Assembly: GCA_910577185.1 (NCBI GenBank)
Contig: CAJTLR010000005.1
Span: forward strand, 41,067-62,113
Direction: 5' to 3'
DNA: 21,047 nucleotides
Source of the DNA: an uncultured Acetatifactor sp.
Lineage (GTDB): Bacteria > Bacillota > Clostridia > Lachnospirales > Lachnospiraceae
Shown: one piece after another, positions 7,989-14,900 of the stretch
Position numbering within the stretch: the first letter of the stretch is position 1
Layout of the letters: each line of letters opens with the position of its first letter
Position numbers and translations under genes: made by a program
The notes under the pieces: model-generated
What the model was told of the DNA's origin: nothing
Databases searched by the model: none
What the model saw: only the letters and a program-made list of their open reading frames with translations

Positions 7989-8424
7989 AATGTATCTCCT
8001 TTTTATTATGATTTCCGGGAAAGTTACAAGTGGTTCCGGCATCTTCCACCCTGCAGTGCGTCCTGGACGCCGGTCCGATAGGGAAAATCTGATTCGGGCA
8101 GGTTGTGTCTTATGAAGGGAAGCCTGTACGCATAAAAGGGCAGGTCCGGATCCGCTGAAACCGTCGGGTTTGTACCAGTACGGTTATCATTATAACGGAA
8201 AAAGGTAAAATAGGGAATAAAGCAATGCTTGAGTCTGCACATGAGAAGCCGGAGAAAGAAAATCAAGTGATAATTGAGTAAAATTTTCCGGATGTATTTT
8301 CAGAATTTAACATTTTGGCAGGTTCAAAAAACAAATAAATGTGGCAATTACGGGAAGAAATCATGTATAATGGACTCATGGACAAAACAGTGCCGCAGAG
8401 GGTGCCGCACGGAATGGAGGTAGC
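7989..8424. other. Divergent intergenic region between the XRE regulator and galK
   Basis: This 436-base stretch has no convincing gene; a minus-strand frame at 8024-8266 lacks a ribosome site and family features. Visible elements are the ribosome site of the XRE gene (7989-8000, complement), a perfect palindrome GCGTCC-T-GGACGC at 8058-8070, an inverted repeat AACCGT-N15-ACGGTT at 8159-8185, a small GTTAT-N4-ATAAC hairpin at 8183-8196, and an AT-rich tract (8267-8340) leading to the galK promoter. The palindromes are candidate operators for the XRE protein or a galactose regulator, but nothing in the sequence proves this. Confidence 0.6.
8342..8371 (+). promoter_or_regulatory. galK promoter
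   Basis: A perfect -10 box TATAAT is at 8366-8371. The -35 region is weak (TGGCAA at 8342-8347, 18-base spacing, three of six consensus positions), which suggests dependence on an activator or weak constitutive use. The expected start is near 8378. Confidence 0.6.
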
Positions 8425-9588
8425 ATGAAAGACGTATTGTTAAAAAGATTTGCGGAAGTATTTGGGGATACAGAGGGTGTGAAGACATATTTTGCGCCGG
8501 GAAGGGTCAATCTGATCGGGGAACATACCGACTATAATGGCGGTCATGTGTTTCCCTGCGCGCTGACCATAGGAACATATGGGGCGGCCAGGAAGAGGGC
8601 GGATCATAAGCTGCGTTTTTATTCCATGAATTTTGAGAAGCTGGGAGTGCTGGAATCCTCCCTGGAGGAGCTGGTGCCGTCTAAGGAGGCAGGCTGGACA
8701 AACTATCCCAAGGGCGTTATGTGGGCGTTTGGCGAAAGGAATATGGAAATTCCTTCGGGCATGGACCTGATGCTGTACGGAAATATTCCCAACGGCTCCG
8801 GGCTGTCTTCCTCTGCCTCCGTGGAGGTCCTGACAGGATTTATTCTGCGGGATTTTTTCGGGTTTGAAGTGAACAATCAGGATCTGGCGCTGATCGGACA
8901 GTATGCGGAAAACCATTTTAATAAAGTAAATTGTGGTATTATGGACCAGTTTGCCATTGCCATGGGGAAAAAGGACAATGCCATTTTCCTGGACACGGCA
9001 GATTTGTCCTTTGAATATGCGCCCATTGTGCTGGAAGGCGCCAAAATCGTCATTGCCAGCAGCAACAAAAAGAGAGGGCTGGGCGACTCCAAATACAATG
9101 AACGCCGCAGTGAGTGCGAGACGGCCCTTGCAGAGCTGCAGCAGGTGGTGAAGATTGACAGCCTTGGAGATCTGGATGAGGAGACCTTTGAAAAATACCA
9201 GTCTGCCATCCAGAGTGATGTGCGCAGAAAAAGGGCAAAGCATGCCGTCTGTGAGAATCAGCGTACCATTCGGGCGGTGGAAGCCCTGAAGGCAAATGAT
9301 GTGGCATTGTTCGGGCAGCTGATGAATGCATCCCATGTATCTCTCAGGGATGACTATGAGGTGACCGGCGTGGAACTGGACACTCTGGTGGAAGAAGCCT
9401 GGAAGGTGGAGGGGGTTATCGGCTCCCGTATGACCGGAGCCGGTTTCGGCGGATGCACCGTGAGCATTGTGAAGGATGAGGCCATTGACTGCTTCATTGA
9501 TCAGGTGGGCAGGGCATATGAGGCGAAAATCGGTTACGCGGCAGATTTTTATGTGGTGGAAGTGGGAAATGGTCCCTGTGCGATGTAG
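8425..9588 (+). CDS. galK: Galactokinase
   Basis: GalK phosphorylates alpha-D-galactose with ATP to give galactose 1-phosphate, the first step after mutarotation in the cytoplasmic Leloir pathway. The 387-residue length is normal for the family. The galactokinase signature GRVNLIGEHTDYNGG is at residues 26-40. The GHMP kinase ATP-binding loop GSGLSSSAS is at 124-132. The catalytic Asp is in CGIMDQF (about residue 174). The third GHMP motif MTGAGFGGC is near the C terminus. The ATG at 8425 has GGAGGT eight to nine bases upstream. galT follows 135 bases downstream on the same strand, so the two are probably co-transcribed from the promoter at 8342-8371. No galE is present in the window, so UDP-glucose 4-epimerase must be encoded elsewhere. 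Confidence 0.97.
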   Translation: MKDVLLKRFAEVFGDTEGVKTYFAPGRVNLIGEHTDYNGGHVFPCALTIGTYGAARKRADHKLRFYSMNFEKLGVLESSLEELVPSKEAGWTNYPKGVMWAFGERNMEIPSGMDLMLYGNIPNGSGLSSSASVEVLTGFILRDFFGFEVNNQDLALIGQYAENHFNKVNCGIMDQFAIAMGKKDNAIFLDTADLSFEYAPIVLEGAKIVIASSNKKRGLGDSKYNERRSECETALAELQQVVKIDSLGDLDEETFEKYQSAIQSDVRRKRAKHAVCENQRTIRAVEALKANDVALFGQLMNASHVSLRDDYEVTGVELDTLVEEAWKVEGVIGSRMTGAGFGGCTVSIVKDEAIDCFIDQVGRAYEAKIGYAADFYVVEVGNGPCAM

Positions 9589-9723
9589 CAGGATAGGGGC
9601 ACCGGTGTCATAGAAGGAATTTTTCCCGGGCCATGGAAAGCCGGGAGGGAACCGGAGACACAAAGCTGTCCGGACGGCAAAACCGGCATAACATAAAAAT
9701 ACAGAGAGGCAGGGGGCGGAAGA

Positions 9724-11250
9724 ATGATACAGACAGACATCAGAAAACTGGTTAATTATGGAGTGCGGACAGGACTGGTGCCGGAAGAGGATGTGGTTTT
9801 TACCACAAACAGGCTGCTGGAACTTTTTGAACTGGACGAACCGGAGGAATCCGGGGAGGGAACTGCCCCGGAGGCGGGAGAAGGGGAGCAGGAGGCAGGA
9901 CTGGAGGAAATTCTGGCCCGGATGTGTGACTATGCTTATGAAAAAGGGATTCTGCCCGAGAACAGTGTGGCGTACCGCGACTTGTTTGACACCAGGGTGA
10001 TGGGCATGCTGTTGCCCAGGCCCAGCCAGGTCATCGGGACGTTCTGGCAGCTGTACCGGGAGAAATCCCCCAGGGCGGCCACGGACCATTATTATAAATT
10101 CAGCGGGGATTCCGATTATATCAGGAGATACCGCATCCGAAAAGATATGAAGTGGACTGTGGACACAAAATACGGGGATCTGGATATCACCATAAATTTA
10201 TCAAAACCGGAAAAGGATCCCAAGGCCATTGCCGCGGCCAGAAACGCAAAGCAGTCAGGATATCCCAAATGCCTGCTGTGCCGGGAGAACGAGGGGTATG
10301 CGGGCAGGATCAATTATCCGGCCAGGCAGAATCACCGGATTATTCCGGTGACCATTCACGGCAGTCAGTGGGGATTTCAGTATTCTCCTTATGTATATTA
10401 TAACGAGCACTGTATTGTGTTCAACTTCCGGCATGTGCCAATGAAGATTGACCACGCCGCTTTCTGTAAACTGTTCGATTTTGTAAAGCAGTTTCCTCAT
10501 TATTTTGTAGGCTCCAACGCGGATCTTCCCATTGTGGGAGGCTCCATTTTAAGCCATGACCATTTTCAGGGCGGCCATTATGAGTTTCCCATGGCGAAGG
10601 CGCCGGTGGAGAGAGATTTTACGGTGCCGGGATTCGGGGATGTGACGGCCGGCATTGTCAGATGGCCCATGTCGGTGATCCGGCTTAGCGGTCCGGACAG
10701 TGACCGTATCATTGCGCTGGCAGACGTGATACTGGAAAAATGGCGCGGATATACGGATGAAAGCGCATTTATCTACGCGTATACGGACAAGGAACCCCAT
10801 AATACCATAACACCCATCGCCAGAAAACGGGGGGAGAATTTTGAACTGGATCTGGTGCTGCGGAATAATATTACCACGCAGGAGCATCCGCTGGGCGTCT
10901 ATCATCCTCATGGGAAACTGCATCATATTAAGAAAGAAAACATTGGCCTGATTGAGGTAATGGGGCTGGCCGTGCTTCCGGCCCGCCTGAAAGAAGAGAT
11001 GGCAGCTTTGAAAAAAGCGATTTTATGCGGGGCAGATCTTCGGGCCGACGAGACACTGGCAAAGCATGCGGACTGGGTGGAGGAATTTTCGGCCGGATAT
11101 GACAGAATCGATGGCTCCAATATTGACAGCATTGTGGAGAAAGAGATAGGTCTGGTATTTATGGAAGTGCTGGAAGATGCCGGTGTGTACAAGAGGACGC
11201 CTAAAGGCCGGGAAGCTTTTGACCGGTTCACGGCCAGTCTCCTTTCGTAG
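9724..11250 (+). CDS. galT: Galactose-1-phosphate uridylyltransferase, class II
   Basis: GalT exchanges UMP between UDP-glucose and galactose 1-phosphate, yielding UDP-galactose and glucose 1-phosphate, the second Leloir step. The 508-residue length and overall sequence fit the long Firmicute class II enzymes rather than the roughly 350-residue E. coli type. The active-site region SILSHDHFQGGH (about residues 274-285) carries the H-x-H-x-Q nucleophile motif, and PHNTITPIAR and YHPHGKLHHIKKENIGLIEVMG follow as expected. A CxxC (CLLC, 183-186) is visible. An acidic Gly/Glu-rich stretch at about residues 38-62 looks like a low-complexity insertion in the N-terminal helical part. The ATG at 9724 follows GGGGGCGGAAG. 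It probably forms an operon with galK upstream. Confidence 0.95.
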   Translation: MIQTDIRKLVNYGVRTGLVPEEDVVFTTNRLLELFELDEPEESGEGTAPEAGEGEQEAGLEEILARMCDYAYEKGILPENSVAYRDLFDTRVMGMLLPRPSQVIGTFWQLYREKSPRAATDHYYKFSGDSDYIRRYRIRKDMKWTVDTKYGDLDITINLSKPEKDPKAIAAARNAKQSGYPKCLLCRENEGYAGRINYPARQNHRIIPVTIHGSQWGFQYSPYVYYNEHCIVFNFRHVPMKIDHAAFCKLFDFVKQFPHYFVGSNADLPIVGGSILSHDHFQGGHYEFPMAKAPVERDFTVPGFGDVTAGIVRWPMSVIRLSGPDSDRIIALADVILEKWRGYTDESAFIYAYTDKEPHNTITPIARKRGENFELDLVLRNNITTQEHPLGVYHPHGKLHHIKKENIGLIEVMGLAVLPARLKEEMAALKKAILCGADLRADETLAKHADWVEEFSAGYDRIDGSNIDSIVEKEIGLVFMEVLEDAGVYKRTPKGREAFDRFTASLLS

Positions 11251-11318
11251 AGCGTGTCTGAAAATGCATTTCCGGATTGCTGAAAGGATGTAAAAAACAG
11301 AATAGGAAAATTTTTCAG

Positions 11319-11349
11319 GGTGTGTCGGCAAAACGTTTTCCGACACACC
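11319..11349. repeat. Inverted repeat between galT and the phosphoesterase gene
   Basis: GGTGTGTCGG (11319-11328) pairs perfectly with CCGACACACC (11340-11349) around an 11-base A/T-rich centre. No T-run follows on either side, so it is not a typical terminator. It lies 22 bases before the start of the next gene. The sequence recalls GTGTGTCTGAAAA-type palindromic repeats of clostridial genomes, and a related half-site GCGTGTCTGAAAA is at 11252-11264. This resemblance is from memory. Confidence 0.7.
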
Positions 11350-11370
11350 TTAAACAGTATGGAGGACGAC

Positions 11371-12225
11371 ATGGCAAAATGGGCAGTGATCAGTGATGTA
11401 CACGGAAATTATAAGGCGCTGGAAGCTTTTGGGGAATATATTGGGGAGCATCCGGTGGACGGGATCATTTCCCTGGGAGATTATGTGACGGATGGGCCAT
11501 ATCCGGAGCGAACCATGAAATTTCTGTATGAAATGCGTGAAAAATATCCCTGTCACATGATTCGCGGAAACCGGGAGGATTATTTGCTGGACAATAAGGG
11601 AAACCGGGAAAATTGGAAGCCCTCCTCAGCCAACGGCACATTGTACTATACCATGGAGCATCTCACGGAGACAGACATGGCATTTTTCGCGTCCCTGCCC
11701 ACGGAGAGGGAAGTGCGGATAGAGGGCTGTCCCCTGCTTTATATTTGCCATGGAACACCCGGAAAAGTGCGGGGCAATGTGGAAAAGGAAGAAGGGCTGA
11801 AGGAAAAGGTTATGGCCCGGCTGCCATACCGGTATCTGCTTGGCGGTCACAGCCACCATCAGGAAACCGACATTGTGCAGGGAAAGACTTATCTGAACCC
11901 CGGTGCGCTGGGCCTTGCCATGGACGGCGTGGGCCGGCGGGCCCAGTTTGCCATATTATCAGGCAATGAAAGGGGATGGGAGGCAGAGCTTGTGACCATT
12001 CCTTATGATGTGGAGACTTATCTTAAGGCCTTTGCGGAAAGCGGTGTGGATGAGGTGGGATTTACGCTGAATAAAGCCGTGAAAAAAAGCCTTGTCACGG
12101 GCGTAAATTATTTTTTCCGCTGCATTCTTGCCATGGAAGAGAAAGCCAGGAATACGGGGGCGGCTTCCATTGCGGAATTACCCCAGGAAATGTGGGCGGA
12201 GCTGGAGACCCGGTTCGGACTTTAA
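11371..12225 (+). CDS. Metallophosphoesterase (calcineurin-like superfamily)
   Basis: This is a 284-residue predicted phosphoesterase binding two metal ions. The superfamily motifs appear in order: DVHGN (residues 9-13), GDYVTDGP (around 38-45), GNRED (around 65-69), a His in ICHGTPG (around 127) and GHSHHQ (around 157). The C-terminal third (about 200-284) is an extension without recognised motifs. The family acts on phosphodiesters or phosphomonoesters ranging from cyclic nucleotides to protein phosphates, so no substrate can be given. The ATG at 11371 was chosen because GGAGG is seven bases upstream and the motif-bearing strand starts immediately after it; the frame extends upstream to 11320 through the inverted repeat, which is unlikely to be coding. 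It lies 120 bases after galT. Confidence 0.88.
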   Translation: MAKWAVISDVHGNYKALEAFGEYIGEHPVDGIISLGDYVTDGPYPERTMKFLYEMREKYPCHMIRGNREDYLLDNKGNRENWKPSSANGTLYYTMEHLTETDMAFFASLPTEREVRIEGCPLLYICHGTPGKVRGNVEKEEGLKEKVMARLPYRYLLGGHSHHQETDIVQGKTYLNPGALGLAMDGVGRRAQFAILSGNERGWEAELVTIPYDVETYLKAFAESGVDEVGFTLNKAVKKSLVTGVNYFFRCILAMEEKARNTGAASIAELPQEMWAELETRFGL

Positions 12226-12256
12226 ATGTCCATTACTTTGCCTGATACCGGGCGTT

Positions 12257-12358
12257 GTATTTGGATTTAAACCGTCGGAGGCGGCGTTTTGTATTTGGAT
12301 TTGAACTGCCCAAGGCGGTGTTTTGTATTTGAATGAGAGCCGCCGGAGGCGGTATGGA
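12257..12358 (+). repeat. Three 34-bp tandem repeats, each with a small hairpin
   Basis: Units occupy 12257-12290, 12291-12324 and 12325-12358. Each begins GTATTTG and ends with a GGCGG-containing segment. Each can form a five-base stem with a three-base loop: CCGTC/GGCGG, CTGCC/GGCGG and CCGCC/GGCGG. The pairing is kept (with G-T pairs) although the left arms differ. The first two hairpins are followed by TTTT. The third contains a GGAGG and sits directly before the start of the radical SAM gene. Confidence 0.8.
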
Positions 12359-12365
12359 GGTTAGC

Positions 12366-14096
12366 GTGAAATTTATACTGGCGGCGGTGAATGCAAAATA
12401 TATACATTCCAATCCGGCCATTTACAGTCTGCGTGCCTGCGTGGAAGAAGAACACCGGAAATCTGTGGAACTGGCAGAGTATACCATAAATCAGCCCATG
12501 CAGGAGATTCTTGCAGATTTATATGCCAGAAAGCCGGATGCCATCGGCTTTTCCTGCTATATCTGGAACTGGAGGATGGTGCGGGAGATGCTGGCGGAAC
12601 TGCCCAAGATCCTGCCCGGTACGGCATTGTGGCTGGGAGGCCCGGAGGTATCCTGGGGCGCGGATGTGATTCTGGACAGTTACCCTCAGCTGAGCGGTAT
12701 CATGGCGGGGGAAGGGGAGGACACTTTCAGGGAGCTGATGTCATTTTATATGGGAGAGGGACAGCTGGACAAGATCAGGGGCCTGTACCTGCATTCAGGA
12801 TACACTGGCTGCCGTGAGCTGACAGATTTCAGCAAAATCCCGTTTTTGTATGATGACCTGGAACCGTTTGAAAACAGAATCATTTACTATGAGAGCAGCA
12901 GGGGATGTCCCTTTGACTGCAGTTATTGTCTGTCTTCCGTGGAAAAGAAGGTCAGGTTCCGCAATATCAGTGTGGTAAAAAGGGAACTGCAGTTTTTTCT
13001 GGATCACAAAGTAAGGCAGGTAAAATTTGTGGACAGGACATTTAACTGCCGCCATGAACATGCCATGGAAATATGGAAGTATATTTATGAACATGACAAT
13101 GGTGTCACAAATTTTCATTTCGAGATTTCCGCGGATATTCTCCGGCAGGAGGAGACGGCATTGCTTGGGCGGTTCCGGCCCGGGCTGGCGCAGCTTGAGA
13201 TCGGTGTCCAGTCGGTGAATCCCCGGACCCTGGAGGCCGTACACCGCAGGACGGATCTGGAAAGACTGGAGAAAAATGTGGCGGATATCCGCCGCGGAGG
13301 GAATGTGCACCAGCATCTGGACCTGATTGCAGGGCTTCCCTATGAAGATTATGAAAGCTTCCGCATGTCTTTCAACAGAGTTTACCGGATGCGGCCCCAG
13401 CAGCTGCAGCTTGGCTTCCTGAAAGTGCTGAAGGGTTCCGGAATGTGGGAAAAGGCAGGGGAATATGGTATCCGGTATCTGGAACAGCCGCCATATGAAG
13501 TGCTGTGTACCAAATGGCTGTCCTATGCCCAGGTACTGAAACTGAAACGGGTGGAGGAAATGGTGGAAGTGTATTATAACAGCGCCCAGTTTGTTCATAC
13601 CATGTGTTTTCTGGAGCGTGCATTCGGGGATCCGTTTGCCATGTATGAGACATTGGCGGAATTTTTTGACGGAAAAGGATGGACCACAGCCACTTTCTCC
13701 CGGATCCGCCGGTATGAGATGCTTCTGGAGTTTGTGAAAAAACAGGATCCGGGACGGCTGGCAGCGTACCGGGAACTTCTCACTTATGACATATATCTTC
13801 GTGAAAACCTGAAGAGCCGGCCGGATTTTGCGGCAGAATTATCAGGATATCAGGAAAAAATCAGGAATTTTTATGAGAGGGAAGAGCGGGAACATCGTTT
13901 TCTGACAGGTTATGAGGGCCGGGACCGGAGACAGCTGGGCAAGATGACGCATTTGGAACCGTTTACTTATCCGGTGTGGGACAGGGAGCAGATGGCACAG
14001 GGGGGCGCCGGCGGACAGCAGTATTTTGTTCTGTTTGATTATCAGGCAAGGGACCCGGTGAGCCTGGAAGCGCGCACACAATGCGTAAGCATCTAA
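12366..14096 (+). CDS. B12-binding radical SAM protein with DUF4080-type C-terminal region
   Basis: This is a 576-residue radical SAM enzyme. An N-terminal cobalamin-binding-like Rossmann region occupies roughly residues 1-150 (MKFILAAVNAKYIHSNPAIYSL at the start, LGGPEVSW near 90). The radical SAM core has the Fe4S4 motif C-x3-C-x2-C (SRGCPFDCSYC, cysteines near 181, 185 and 188). The C-terminal third resembles the DUF4080 region of clostridial proteins. The substrate is unknown. The start is ambiguous: ATG at 12354 and GTG at 12366 both have a GGAGG at usable distance. I prefer the GTG (GGAGG 12356-12360, five-base spacing) because family members normally begin with the MKFILAA-like strand. 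The gene is preceded by 34-bp tandem repeats that reach into this start region. Its stop lies in a perfect AT-rich palindrome. Confidence 0.88.
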   Translation: MKFILAAVNAKYIHSNPAIYSLRACVEEEHRKSVELAEYTINQPMQEILADLYARKPDAIGFSCYIWNWRMVREMLAELPKILPGTALWLGGPEVSWGADVILDSYPQLSGIMAGEGEDTFRELMSFYMGEGQLDKIRGLYLHSGYTGCRELTDFSKIPFLYDDLEPFENRIIYYESSRGCPFDCSYCLSSVEKKVRFRNISVVKRELQFFLDHKVRQVKFVDRTFNCRHEHAMEIWKYIYEHDNGVTNFHFEISADILRQEETALLGRFRPGLAQLEIGVQSVNPRTLEAVHRRTDLERLEKNVADIRRGGNVHQHLDLIAGLPYEDYESFRMSFNRVYRMRPQQLQLGFLKVLKGSGMWEKAGEYGIRYLEQPPYEVLCTKWLSYAQVLKLKRVEEMVEVYYNSAQFVHTMCFLERAFGDPFAMYETLAEFFDGKGWTTATFSRIRRYEMLLEFVKKQDPGRLAAYRELLTYDIYLRENLKSRPDFAAELSGYQEKIRNFYEREEREHRFLTGYEGRDRRQLGKMTHLEPFTYPVWDREQMAQGGAGGQQYFVLFDYQARDPVSLEARTQCVSI

Positions 14097-14106
14097 ACTT
14101 TTAGAT
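14091..14106. repeat. 16-base perfect palindrome over the radical SAM stop codon
   Basis: ATCTAAA-CT-TTTAGAT is a perfect inverted repeat covering the TAA stop (14094-14096). It ends 22 bases upstream of the -35 box of the next promoter. No T-run follows. It may be an operator or chance AT-rich symmetry. Confidence 0.5.
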
Positions 14107-14128
14107 AAGACAATAAAACACTACATAG

Positions 14129-14157
14129 TTGACTTTTTACCAAAAATGGAATACAAT
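14129..14157 (+). promoter_or_regulatory. Sigma-A promoter for the DUF6465-type gene
   Basis: TTGACT (14129-14134), a 17-base spacer and TACAAT (14152-14157) form a near-consensus housekeeping promoter. The predicted transcript start near 14164 leaves an approximately 78-base leader before the ATG at 14242. Confidence 0.8.
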
Positions 14158-14241
14158 GCTTTAGGGCAGGTAGCAGAAAAGCTGCAGAACCTGGTCTTAT
14201 CATGAAATATTTGAATGTACCGAAAGAAAGGAAGTGGCATT

Positions 14242-14679
14242 ATGGCAAGAAAAAAAGCTACGGAGTCCGCAGTGAACACTGTGGAAGCAGCAAAGGTTGA
14301 AGCTATTGAAACTAAGACAGAAAATATAAAGGCAGAAGAAACAGTAGCAGAACCCAAGGCAGCGGAGACTGAAGCAGCAGGAGGAAAGAAGGCACCGGCA
14401 AAGAAGGCAGCTTCTAAAACGGAAACTTCCAAGACAACGAAAAAGACAACAACCCAGACTGCTGCAAAGAAGCCTGAGGTTAAGTGTACCCTGCACGTAC
14501 AGTACGCGGGAAAGTCCTGTGCAGAGGAAGAACTGATGAAGATTGCCAAAGAGGCATGGAAATCAGAACATAAGCAGAAAGCAGGGGATCTGGCCAGCAT
14601 TGAACTTTATGTAAAACCGGAAGAAAACAAGGTTTATTACGTGATGAACGGTGAGGTTAAGGGAAGTTTTGACATCTGA
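14242..14679 (+). CDS. DUF6465 family protein with Lys/Ala-rich N-terminal region
   Basis: This is a 145-residue protein in two parts. Residues 1 to about 83 are low-complexity and rich in Ala, Lys, Thr and Glu (KKAPAKKAASKTETSKTTKK near 53-72), like the tails of bacterial histone H1-like proteins. Residues from about 84 to 145 form a compact domain (VKCTLHVQYAGKSCAEEELM, then IELYVKPEENKVYYVMNGEVKGSFDI, shown in parts) that matches my recollection of the Lachnospiraceae DUF6465 family. Its role is unknown; binding to nucleic acid through the basic tail is a guess. The ATG at 14242 has AAAGGAAG upstream; an upstream in-frame ATG at 14215 has no such site. It has its own promoter and terminator, and lies directly before the CIRCE-controlled hrcA operon without being part of it. 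Confidence 0.82.
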   Translation: MARKKATESAVNTVEAAKVEAIETKTENIKAEETVAEPKAAETEAAGGKKAPAKKAASKTETSKTTKKTTTQTAAKKPEVKCTLHVQYAGKSCAEEELMKIAKEAWKSEHKQKAGDLASIELYVKPEENKVYYVMNGEVKGSFDI

Positions 14680-14708
14680 GTTTCCGGACCCGGACGAAAA
14701 CCAAAAAG

Positions 14709-14758
14709 GCGGCATCCGAAATGTTGCATTCAGTGCGGCATTAGGATGTCGCTTTTTT
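14709..14758 (+). terminator. Rho-independent terminator after the DUF6465-type gene
   Basis: A long hairpin pairs 14709-14717 (GCGGCATCC) with 14744-14752 (GGATGTCGC). An inner arm (AATGTTGCA with TGCGGCATT) continues the stem almost to a five-base loop. Six T residues (14753-14758) follow. Confidence 0.88.
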
Positions 14759-14808
14759 GCAGAAAATTATATTTAGAATTTTTTTAGAATTATTTTTCAG
14801 GAAATTGG

Positions 14809-14837
14809 TTGACAATGTATAGGGTAAGTGATATTTT
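14809..14837 (+). promoter_or_regulatory. Sigma-A promoter of the hrcA-grpE-dnaK operon
   Basis: TTGACA (14809-14814), a 17-base spacer and TATTTT (14832-14837) form a good promoter. The expected start near 14844 puts the CIRCE operator immediately downstream. Confidence 0.8.
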
Positions 14838-14850
14838 ATGGTTAAAGATG

Positions 14851-14877
14851 TTAGCACTCCTTACAAATGAGTGCTAA
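14851..14877. promoter_or_regulatory. CIRCE operator (HrcA binding site)
   Basis: TTAGCACTC (14851-14859), nine bases, then GAGTGCTAA (14869-14877) is an exact match to the CIRCE consensus. HrcA dimers bind it and repress the chaperone operon until heat or unfolded protein titrates the chaperones that keep HrcA active. Confidence 0.97.
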
Positions 14878-14900
14878 TAACAGAAAGGAAGGCAGCCTGG

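Noticed and set aside
8024..8266. An 80-residue minus-strand frame in the XRE-galK intergenic region
   Set aside because: There is no Shine-Dalgarno, the composition is random-like, and it runs through the palindromes; I treat the region as non-coding.
9630..9655. CCCGG/CCGGG stem between galK and galT
   Set aside because: The stem is only six to seven bases, has no following T-run, and lies between genes expected to be co-transcribed; not called a terminator.
8440..10089. A 549-residue minus-strand open frame opposite galK and galT
   Set aside because: It lies wholly opposite two clear Leloir enzymes, has no recognisable domain, and follows the antisense codon pattern of a GC-moderate gene.
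14871..14900. Alternative hrcA start at GTG 14871
   Set aside because: It falls inside the right half of the CIRCE operator and would add residues absent from HrcA; ATG 14901 fits the family start.
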